A model generated the notes under the pieces. That model was not told where the DNA came from and ran no database searches. It saw only the letters and a list, made by a program, of their open reading frames with translations. A stretch of DNA of 14,877 nt from Thiopseudomonas sp964394445. GTDB lineage: Bacteria > Pseudomonadota > Gammaproteobacteria > Pseudomonadales > Pseudomonadaceae. Location: positions 1-14,877 of the forward strand of contig CAYMXO010000039.1 of NCBI GenBank assembly GCA_964394445.1, read 5' to 3'. This document shows positions 7,530 to 13,465 of this stretch, piece after piece (positions within the stretch are counted from its first letter, which is position 1; each line of letters opens with the position of its first letter). A program made the position numbers and the translations under genes.

Positions 7530-8352
7530 CGGGCGTTACCAGCTGGATGACTTGCTTTATCTGATGGCACGTTTGCGCGATCCGCAGACCGGTTGTCCAT
7601 GGGATGTGCAGCAGGATTTTCACAGCATCGTTCCGCATACGCTGGAAGAAGCCTACGAGGTGGCTGATGCCATCGAGCGCGAGGCCTGGGAGGAGTTGCC
7701 GGGCGAGCTGGGTGATCTGTTGTTTCAGGTGGTGTATTACGCACAGTTTGGCAGCGAGCAGGCGCGTTTTGATTTTGCCGGTGTAGTGGATACTGCGGTG
7801 CGCAAGCTGGTGCGCCGCCATCCGCATGTGTTTCCTGGTGGCAAACTGCGCGCCAGCAATGAAGGACAGGCTGTGGCCAGCGAAGAAGTGGCCGGGCAGT
7901 GGCAGGAAATCAAGGCACAGGAAAAGCTGGAGCAGGGCAAAAGTCGCCCGGCATCGATACTGTCGGATATTCCGCTGAACCTGCCGGCCATGACACGTGC
8001 CGTCAAGCTGCAAAAGCGTGCCGCCCGGGCCGGCTTTGACTGGAACGGCCCTGAACCGGTGCTGGGCAAGATCCGTGAGGAGCTTGTCGAGGTGCAGGAA
8101 GCACTTGCCACGGGCGGGCAGGCGGAACTGGAGCGCGAGATTGGTGATTTACTGTTTGCCGTCACCAATCTGGCGCGCCATGCCGGGATTGATCCGGAGC
8201 AGGCGGTACGGGGTACCAACCAGAGGTTTTGCCAGCGCTTTGCCCACATTGAGCGGCACGTGGCTGCCAGCGGGCGGCAGTGGCAGGATTGCAGTCTGCA
8301 GGAGCTGGATGCCCTGTGGGATGAGGCAAAAAAACTGCAGCAGTCAGAGTAA
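7516..8352 (+). CDS. mazG: Nucleoside triphosphate pyrophosphohydrolase MazG
   Basis: MazG hydrolyses (d)NTPs to the monophosphate and pyrophosphate. It is a house-cleaning enzyme and in E. coli it modulates ppGpp levels. Two MazG folds lie in tandem, as in the full-length family. The first has the metal-binding pattern E44-E45-x-x-E48 with E64 and D67 (LPGELGDLLFQ). The second has E188-E189-x-x-E192 with E208 and D211 (EREIGDLLFA). The GCPWD motif (26-30) and V-K-L-Q-K-R-A-A-R-x-G-F-D-W (163-176) are diagnostic. Length is 278 residues against about 263 in E. coli. The chosen start lies inside the msbA end and is the first Met before the conserved MazG N-terminus; longer in-frame starts would lie deep within msbA. 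The 14-base overlap implies translational coupling. In Pseudomonas mazG sits near relA and a DUF2058 gene; the DUF2058 neighbour is retained here. Confidence 0.94.
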   Translation: MTKTDGRYQLDDLLYLMARLRDPQTGCPWDVQQDFHSIVPHTLEEAYEVADAIEREAWEELPGELGDLLFQVVYYAQFGSEQARFDFAGVVDTAVRKLVRRHPHVFPGGKLRASNEGQAVASEEVAGQWQEIKAQEKLEQGKSRPASILSDIPLNLPAMTRAVKLQKRAARAGFDWNGPEPVLGKIREELVEVQEALATGGQAELEREIGDLLFAVTNLARHAGIDPEQAVRGTNQRFCQRFAHIERHVAASGRQWQDCSLQELDALWDEAKKLQQSE

Positions 8353-8425
8353 AACCACTAGCGGTTGATCATTCAGCCTGCCGGCTGGAGCCAGCAAGAA
8401 AACTGTTGAAAAGGAAAGGTGGAAG

Positions 8426-8965
8426 ATGAGTTTGTCGTTGCGTGACCAGCTGCTCAAGGCGGGGCTGGTTAATGAAAAACAGGCGAAACAGGCCGAGCGG
8501 CAGCAAAAAAAGCAACAGCGGATGGTCAAAAAAGGCCAAGCTGAAGCTGACCTGAGCACCCGTCAGGCTGCTGAACAGGCGCTGGCGGAAAAAGCACAGC
8601 GTGACCAGGAGCTGAACCGCCAACAGCAGGAAAAGTCCGAGCGCAAGGCGCTCAGGGCACAGATCAGGCAGCTGATTGAAAGCTGCCGCCTGCCCAGGCT
8701 GGATACCGAAGATTATTACAACTTTGTTGACCAGAAGAAGGTCAAGCGCATTGCCGTCAACGACCTGATGCGCAACAAGCTCAGCAGCGGCAGTCTGGCG
8801 ATTGTCAGTCATGGCGGCGGCTACGAAATCATTCCGCGCGATGCTGCGCTGAAAATTCAGGAACGTGATGCCAACCGCATTGTGCTGCTCAACACGGCAA
8901 CCAAAACGCCGGATGAGGACGATCCTTATGCGGCTTATCAGGTGCCGGATGATTTGATGTGGTAA
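8426..8965 (+). CDS. DUF2058 family protein (YaiL-like)
   Basis: This 179-residue soluble protein belongs to the DUF2058/YaiL family, sometimes annotated as a nucleoprotein or polynucleotide accessory protein without firm experimental basis. The N-terminus MSLSLRDQLLKAGLVNEKQAKQ is the family signature. Residues about 16-85 are a highly charged, Gln/Lys/Arg/Glu-rich stretch likely to form a long helix or coiled coil and possibly to bind nucleic acid. A compact C-terminal domain follows, containing YNFVDQKKVKRIAVND (98-113) and GSLAIVSHGGGYEIIPRDAA (122-141). AAAGGTGG lies just before the start. It is 73 bases downstream of mazG in the same direction and is followed by an intrinsic terminator, so it probably ends the msbA-mazG transcript or a short unit with mazG. 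The molecular role is unknown. Confidence 0.86.
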   Translation: MSLSLRDQLLKAGLVNEKQAKQAERQQKKQQRMVKKGQAEADLSTRQAAEQALAEKAQRDQELNRQQQEKSERKALRAQIRQLIESCRLPRLDTEDYYNFVDQKKVKRIAVNDLMRNKLSSGSLAIVSHGGGYEIIPRDAALKIQERDANRIVLLNTATKTPDEDDPYAAYQVPDDLMW

Positions 8966-9007
8966 TGGGCAACGCCCGCCTGGCGCGATCCATAATTGTG
9001 GCTTAGT

Positions 9008-9042
9008 AAAAAACCCGCTGTAACAGTTGCAGCGGGTTTTTT
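9008..9042. terminator. Strong intrinsic terminator after the DUF2058 gene
   Basis: A perfect 13-bp inverted repeat, AAAAAACCCGCTG (9008-9020) and CAGCGGGTTTTTT (9030-9042), has a 9-base loop. The stem ends in a T-run on the plus strand and, by symmetry, on the minus strand too, so it can terminate in both directions. It separates the msbA-mazG-DUF2058 unit from the chemoreceptor unit. Confidence 0.95.
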
Positions 9043-9072
9043 GTTTCTGCCAGACATGCAGACCCGGACAAG

Positions 9073-9089
9073 CTGGCGCATATATTGCT
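9073..9089 (+). promoter_or_regulatory. Probable sigma-54 (RpoN) promoter of the chemoreceptor unit
   Basis: The sequence CTGGCGCATATATTGCT contains YTGGC and TTGCW, with exactly ten bases between the -24 GG (9075-9076) and the -12 GC (9087-9088), as RpoN requires. The only departures from CTGGCACG-N4-TTGCW are A-to-G and G-to-A in the second half of the -24 element. It lies 31 bases after a terminator and about 127 bases before the chemoreceptor start, so the location is right. The activator is not in the window; an enhancer would be expected upstream, around the end of the DUF2058 gene. Confidence 0.65.
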
Positions 9090-9200
9090 TTACATCTACC
9101 ATCTTTTGATGCGCGTCATAATAATGGCGTCAATCCACATGTTAGTGTTTGTTCAAGTTGGCAGTGCATGCCCGACAGGAACCTATCTGTAACCGTTAGC

Positions 9201-9207
9201 GGTGGAG
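9201..9207 (+). promoter_or_regulatory. Ribosome binding site fixing the chemoreceptor start
   Basis: GGTGGAG lies eight bases before the ATG at 9216. The open frame continues upstream to 9027, but no comparable Shine-Dalgarno precedes any earlier start, and the upstream part overlaps the terminator and the sigma-54 promoter. Confidence 0.75.
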
Positions 9208-9215
9208 TCAGCGAA

Positions 9216-10838
9216 ATGAGTCAACAAACCAGGGCGCGGCAAATGTCGGTGCAGACCAAGATCAACCTTGCCTTGCTGGCTGTGTTTTTTACCACCATGG
9301 CTGCGTCGCTGGCATTTTCCGTAGCCAGTGAACGCAAGTTGGTGCTGGGCGTGGTCGAGCAGCAGACCAGGGATGCGGCTGACAGCTACTTTGACAGCAT
9401 CAATACCATGATGTTGACCGGCACCATGGCCCAGCGTAACGTGTTGCGCGAAAAAATTCTTGAGCGGCCGGGTGTGATTGATGCGCGGATCATCCGCAAT
9501 GAAGCCATTACCTCGGTGTTTGGTCCCGGCTACGAGCACCAGGCGCCAGACGATGACCTTGATTATCGGGCATTGGCAAATGAATCCGTGGTCGAGCTTG
9601 AAAGCAGGGATGGCAGCCGGACCCTGACAGTCATCAACCCGATTCTGGCCACGAAAAACTATCGCGGTACCGATTGCCTGATGTGTCATATGGTGCCGGA
9701 GAACTCTGTGGTGGGCGCAGTACGCATCAGTTATTCACTGGAAGCGCTGGACCGGCAGGTGTTGCGCAATTTCTGGACATCGGCACTGATCCAGGCCGGC
9801 TTGCTGGTGGTTGGCCTGGCTGTGGTGATCTTTATTGTGCGCCGGGTGGTGATCGTACGGGTCAACACACTGCGTAGAACCATGGAAGAAATGACCCGTA
9901 ACGATGACCTGAGCTGCACAGTTGCCATCAGTGCGCATGATGAAGTGGGCGCGATGGGACATGCGTTTAACCAGATGATTGGCAAGTTCCGGCGCAGTTT
10001 GCAGGCAGTGGCTGATGTTACCGGCCGGCTTGGGCAGGTATCCGACCAGGTTTCCAGCGTGGCTGACGAGACCCTGCGCCAGGTCATGCAGCAGCGTACG
10101 GAAACCGATATGGTGGCTTCTGCCATGAACGAAATGAGCGCTACGGTACAGGAAGTGGCGGGCAACGCGACACGCACCGCAGAAGCTTCGCAAAATGCGG
10201 ACGATGCCGCTGGTGAGGGGGTGAATGTTGCAGCCCGGGCGAGCGAGGCCATTGCCGAGTTGATTGGCGAGATTGAAAATGCTGCCAGCATGGTGGAGCG
10301 GGTACAGACGGACTCCGCCAGCATCAGTGAAGTGTTGGGGGTCATTACCGGGATTGCCGAGCAGACTAACCTGCTGGCGCTGAACGCGGCCATTGAGGCG
10401 GCCCGGGCTGGTGAGCAGGGCCGTGGTTTTGCTGTGGTGGCCGATGAGGTGCGTACGCTGGCCTCGCGGACACAAAACTCCACTGAAGAAATTCAATCGA
10501 TGATTCAGCGTTTGCATGCTGCGGTAACGGATGCCGTGAACGCGATGGAAGATGCACGGCAACGTGCTGCCCAGAGTGTCGGCCATGTCGGGGATGCAAC
10601 CCGGAGTCTTGGCAGCATTGCAGCCGAGGTATCCAGCATCAACGACATGAACCTGCAGATTGCTGCAGCGGCGGAGGAGCAAAGCGCGGTTGCCGAGGAG
10701 ATAAACCGCAATATTGCCAATATCAGCCAGGTTGCCGATAGCACTTCGCAGGGGGCTGCTGATACCCATGGTCAGAGCGAGGTGCTGGTCGAGCTGGCTG
10801 TCGAGTTGCGCCGTCTGGTCAGTCAGTTCAAACTGTAG
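9216..10838 (+). CDS. Methyl-accepting chemotaxis protein with periplasmic CXXCH (haem c-type) motif
   Basis: This is a 540-residue transmembrane chemoreceptor. TM1 is at about 17-37, a periplasmic domain at about 38-186, TM2 at about 187-209, HAMP at about 208-262, and a long cytoplasmic coiled-coil signalling domain at 270-540. The highly conserved hairpin tip that contacts CheA/CheW runs over about 377-416 (GIAEQTNLLALNAAIEAARA and the following GEQGRGFAVVADEVRTLA). There is no C-terminal CheR-tethering pentapeptide; it ends SQFKL. The unusual element is C154-L-M-C157-H158 near the end of the periplasmic domain, the covalent haem-c attachment signature, followed by VVGAVRISYSL leading to TM2. 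Periplasmic haem-c sensor domains with this layout are known in some chemoreceptors and other transmembrane signalling proteins, and are proposed to sense redox state or small gases. Haem attachment here is an inference. A flavin reductase follows 33 bases downstream. Confidence 0.95.
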   Translation: MSQQTRARQMSVQTKINLALLAVFFTTMAASLAFSVASERKLVLGVVEQQTRDAADSYFDSINTMMLTGTMAQRNVLREKILERPGVIDARIIRNEAITSVFGPGYEHQAPDDDLDYRALANESVVELESRDGSRTLTVINPILATKNYRGTDCLMCHMVPENSVVGAVRISYSLEALDRQVLRNFWTSALIQAGLLVVGLAVVIFIVRRVVIVRVNTLRRTMEEMTRNDDLSCTVAISAHDEVGAMGHAFNQMIGKFRRSLQAVADVTGRLGQVSDQVSSVADETLRQVMQQRTETDMVASAMNEMSATVQEVAGNATRTAEASQNADDAAGEGVNVAARASEAIAELIGEIENAASMVERVQTDSASISEVLGVITGIAEQTNLLALNAAIEAARAGEQGRGFAVVADEVRTLASRTQNSTEEIQSMIQRLHAAVTDAVNAMEDARQRAAQSVGHVGDATRSLGSIAAEVSSINDMNLQIAAAAEEQSAVAEEINRNIANISQVADSTSQGAADTHGQSEVLVELAVELRRLVSQFKL

Positions 10839-10871
10839 CGACCACAGCATGGTTGTGCAGGAGACAGCAAA

Positions 10872-11597
10872 ATGACACTTTTTGCAACGCAACTGAACGG
10901 CAGTGAAACACTGGTCGAGGGTACCCTGGCATTCCATCTGGAGCGCCCGCAGGGATTTGATTATCAGCCGGGCCAGTCGGTGGATCTGCTTCTGGCTGAA
11001 ACCACAGAGGGGCAGGCGTGGGAGGACGTTGGGCATACCTTTTCCCTGGTCAGCGCTCCTCACGAGCCAGGCCTGACGCTGGCTACACGCATGCGTAACA
11101 GTCACTTCAAGAATGCCCTGGCCAGTCTGGCGGCAGGCGCACCACTATGGCTGGACGGCCCTTCCGGCACTGCGCTGGTACCCGATGACATGGAACGGGC
11201 ACTGGTGCTGATTGCCGGTGGCATCGGCATAACCCCTTTCATGAGTATCTTGCGTGATGCCGCGCATCGACAGCTGCAACGTCCCACACGTTTGCTGTAC
11301 GCCAACCGGCGACCGGAAGATGCAGCCTTTCTTGCCGAGCTGCAGGACCTGGAGCGGACTTTGCCTGCCTTTGGCATGCTCGCGAGCATGAGCAACATGT
11401 CCGCCTCGACCCGGGACTGGAGCGGCCCGACCGGTTATCTGGATGAACAGGTTATTCGTGGCTTTTGTACAGACCTGCAGCAGCCACTGTACCTGTTGTC
11501 GGGACCGCCGGCTTTTGTCGAAGCCATGTACGATGCGCTGGAGGATGCAGGAATCGACGAGGATGACATCCGCAGTGAGGGCTTTACCGGCTATTAG
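10872..11597 (+). CDS. FAD-dependent ferredoxin/flavodoxin-NADP reductase-like oxidoreductase
   Basis: This 241-residue soluble reductase of the ferredoxin-NADP+ reductase superfamily has an FAD-binding beta-barrel (about 1-100) and an NAD(P)-binding domain (about 105-241). The flavin motif, usually R-x-Y-S, reads H55-T-F-S58. The R-M-R-x-S-x-F-K-x-A-L stretch (73-83) resembles the phosphate-binding part of the family. The nucleotide motif is GGIGITPFMSI (116-126). The C-terminal part YLLSGPPAFVEAMYDAL (207-223) and the terminal EGFTGY, ending in an aromatic residue, are standard. There is no 2Fe-2S domain and no extra cysteine cluster, so it needs a separate electron partner. AGGAG (10859-10863) precedes the start by eight bases. 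It lies 33 bases after the chemoreceptor with no terminator between, so cotranscription from the sigma-54-type promoter is likely. The physiological substrate cannot be inferred. Confidence 0.88.
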   Translation: MTLFATQLNGSETLVEGTLAFHLERPQGFDYQPGQSVDLLLAETTEGQAWEDVGHTFSLVSAPHEPGLTLATRMRNSHFKNALASLAAGAPLWLDGPSGTALVPDDMERALVLIAGGIGITPFMSILRDAAHRQLQRPTRLLYANRRPEDAAFLAELQDLERTLPAFGMLASMSNMSASTRDWSGPTGYLDEQVIRGFCTDLQQPLYLLSGPPAFVEAMYDALEDAGIDEDDIRSEGFTGY

Positions 11598-11622
11598 GGT
11601 GTGCTGCACCGGATCATCGTGC

Positions 11623-11654
11623 CAACCGGTTTTTGCTGCAGCAGAAACCGGTTG
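11623..11654. other. 32-bp near-perfect palindrome after the reductase gene
   Basis: The arms CAACCGGTTTTTGCTG and CAGCAGAAACCGGTTG are inverted around 11638/11639. The single non-Watson-Crick pair is T11633:G11644. It starts 26 bases after the reductase stop. No T-run follows the 3' arm on either strand, so it is not a standard intrinsic terminator. It could be an extruding cruciform, an RNA stabiliser at the end of the upstream transcript, or an operator for the downstream regulator gene, whose -10 box is about 100 bases away. Confidence 0.55.
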
Positions 11655-11755
11655 ACCTGTCCGCCCGATGGCAGTTGACTGTCCTGTGACCACAACGGCC
11701 GGCTGCTTCGTTGTGTTGTTGTGATGCAGTCAGCATGCGGGATTGCCCGCCGGTC

Positions 11756-11761
11756 TATAAT
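11756..11761 (+). promoter_or_regulatory. Consensus -10 box upstream of the response regulator
   Basis: TATAAT at 11756-11761 is a perfect -10 hexamer, 109 bases before the response-regulator start. At 16-18 bases upstream no recognisable TTGACA-like -35 box is present (GCATGC in that place), and there is no TG extension, so if real this promoter probably depends on an activator. Transcription would begin near 11768, leaving a leader of about 100 bases. Confidence 0.5.
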
Positions 11762-11837
11762 GTCATGAATTGTTAACTGGACCGATCTTGTTGCCGGGTA
11801 CATGTTGTCGCTAGCGGAAGGAGATACAGGGCCGTCC

Positions 11838-11873
11838 ATGCTGGCCGGGCATGCCGGAAAGGAACCTAGATGA
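11838..11873 (+). CDS. Possible 11-codon upstream ORF in the response-regulator leader
   Basis: An ATG at 11838 opens a frame reading MLAGHAGKEPR. Its TGA (11871-11873) overlaps the first response-regulator ATG (11870) and shares its last base with the second (11873), a TGATG arrangement typical of coupled translation. A good AAGGAG (11818-11823) lies upstream, but at 14 bases it is farther from the ATG than usual; the closer CAGGG is weak. It could be a leader peptide or mere chance. No protein-level evidence exists. Confidence 0.3.
   Translation: MLAGHAGKEPR
11858..11864 (+). promoter_or_regulatory. Ribosome binding site of the response regulator
   Basis: AAAGGAA lies 5 bases before the ATG at 11870 and 8 bases before the ATG at 11873. 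The second start has the more usual spacing, so the protein may begin one residue later. This site sits inside the possible upstream ORF, so translation of that ORF would run over it. Confidence 0.6.
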
Positions 11874-13465
11874 TGATCAATTTCAGCAGGATGCGCTTTC
11901 TTGTCGTGGACGATTTTTCCGAGTTCCGCAGTTCGATCCGTGGAATCCTTGGCCTGCTGGCAGTACAAAAGATTGATATGGCTGCCAATGGCGAGGAAGT
12001 CCTTGAGCTATGCCGGCGCAATCGTTATGACGTCATTTTGCATGACTACAATCTGGGCGACGGACTCAGTGGCCAGCAGGTGCTGGAGCGGCTGCATGCG
12101 GAAAAGCTGCTGTCGCCACATTGCATTTTCATCATGGTGACGGCGGAAAACACCCAGGCCATGGTGCTGGCAGCCATCGAGTGTGAGCCGGACGACTACC
12201 TGAGCAAACCATTCAGCAAGGTCGCGCTGCAGACCCGGCTGGAACGCATGGTACGGCGCAAACGGGTACTGGCTCCGGTGCTGAATGCGCTTGAGGCCGG
12301 TAATTACGGGCAGGTGGTCCAGGCCTGCCAGGCGATAGAACAGAAAGACCAGCGGCATGGCGTTCTCTGTCAGCGTTACAAGGCGGACGCGCTGTATCGG
12401 CTGGGACGCTATGCCGAACTTGAACAAATGCTGGAGCAGCAGGCCCGCAGCCGGCCGGCTGGCTGGAACCTGCAGCGTCTGGCCCGACTCTGGCTGCAAC
12501 AGGGCAAGCTTGAGCGGTTGTCTCCCTTGCTTGAGGCAGCCATGCGCCAGTTTCCATTGATGCCTGAACTGCACGATATCCACGCTGCCCTGCTGGCCAG
12601 TACGAATGACCAGCAGGGCATGGTGCAATCGCTGCAGAAGGCGGTGTCACTGTCACCCAACACCTTGCCACGCCAGATTGCCCTGGCACGGCAAGCCTGG
12701 CTTGCCGGACAGCATGAGGTGGCTGCCCATGCATTGCGTCAGTGCTGGGAAGTGGGGCGCCATGCGGTTGCCTTTGATGCCGAGCTGCTGTGGCAGCTGG
12801 CGTCGATACTGCTGAAAAAAACGGGGAGTCGTTCGGCGGACGAGCTGCACAACTGGCTGCGTCTGCTGGAGCGCCGCGATGTACAGACAGTTGCCCTGCA
12901 GCCGGCTGTGGAGCTGCTGCGTCTGGTACAGCAACAGGAAAAAGGTGGCAATGAGGCTGCCCGCCTGACGCGTCTGCAGGATGTTGCCTACAGGCTGGAT
13001 GCACAGCTTGCCGGCTATTCGGCAGTGACTTTGCTACAGCTGGGCGACTGGCTGCAGCAGGTCGGCAATCCGCAGGCTGCTGCCCGTTGCTGGCAGGCAT
13101 GCGCAAGACGCCACGCTGATGTTGTCGGCGTGGCGGAGCAATTGCAGTTACGCCTGGATGGCCATGATTCGGCTGCTGCCTTGCAATATGTGCGGCAGCT
13201 GCGTGAACTGGTTGCACTTTATCTGAACGAAAATACCGACGGGGCTGCGGCCGGGTTTGCCCGCTTGCTGCAGGAGTATCCGGAGCAGGTAGGCCTGAAC
13301 ATGGCTGCAGCGCGCTTCTATGCAGGGCAGGCCGCTGCCGGCGATTTGCAGTCTGGTGCAATGTTGCAGGGTTGCCTGCAGCGGATAGGTCGGCTATCAC
13401 CGCTGGAGCCGGAGTTTCTGGAGTTTTCCCGCATGAATAACCCGCTGGAGAGTCGTCCATGGTAA
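11870..13465 (+). CDS. Response regulator with TPR-like C-terminal repeat domain
   Basis: This 531-residue cytoplasmic response regulator has an N-terminal receiver domain (about 8-128) and no DNA-binding or known enzyme domain. The receiver has all key residues: acidic pair D14-D15 (LVVDD), phosphoacceptor D59 (VILHDYNLGD), T91 (MVTAE) and K113 (YLSKPF). From about 135 to 510 the protein is all-helical and Leu/Ala/Gln-rich, with TPR-like units such as VLCQRYKADALYRLGRYAEL and WNLQRLARLWLQQGKLERL; the repeats are degenerate. This receiver-plus-TPR architecture resembles VieB of Vibrio cholerae and unnamed pseudomonad regulators. It is expected to act by protein-protein contacts rather than by binding DNA. 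The last seven bases overlap the following kinase gene, so the two form a coupled pair. Partners and output are unknown. Confidence 0.9.
   Translation: MMINFSRMRFLVVDDFSEFRSSIRGILGLLAVQKIDMAANGEEVLELCRRNRYDVILHDYNLGDGLSGQQVLERLHAEKLLSPHCIFIMVTAENTQAMVLAAIECEPDDYLSKPFSKVALQTRLERMVRRKRVLAPVLNALEAGNYGQVVQACQAIEQKDQRHGVLCQRYKADALYRLGRYAELEQMLEQQARSRPAGWNLQRLARLWLQQGKLERLSPLLEAAMRQFPLMPELHDIHAALLASTNDQQGMVQSLQKAVSLSPNTLPRQIALARQAWLAGQHEVAAHALRQCWEVGRHAVAFDAELLWQLASILLKKTGSRSADELHNWLRLLERRDVQTVALQPAVELLRLVQQQEKGGNEAARLTRLQDVAYRLDAQLAGYSAVTLLQLGDWLQQVGNPQAAARCWQACARRHADVVGVAEQLQLRLDGHDSAAALQYVRQLRELVALYLNENTDGAAAGFARLLQEYPEQVGLNMAAARFYAGQAAAGDLQSGAMLQGCLQRIGRLSPLEPEFLEFSRMNNPLESRPW

Noticed and set aside
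8353..8425. Small inverted repeats (for example GCTGG-AG-CCAGC) between mazG and the DUF2058 gene.
   Set aside because: Stem too short and no T-run; it does not break the likely mazG-DUF2058 transcript.
9089..9122. Possible sigma-70 promoter TTTACA ... CATAAT upstream of the chemoreceptor.
   Set aside because: The -10-like CATAAT is good, but the spacing to TTTACA is 22 bases and no -35-like hexamer lies 16-18 bases upstream. The sigma-54 element at the same place fits much better.
9027..9215. Upstream extension of the chemoreceptor frame by 63 residues.
   Set aside because: It would start inside the terminator stem and cross the sigma-54-type promoter; the extension is not membrane- or signal-like, and the ATG at 9216 has GGTGGAG.
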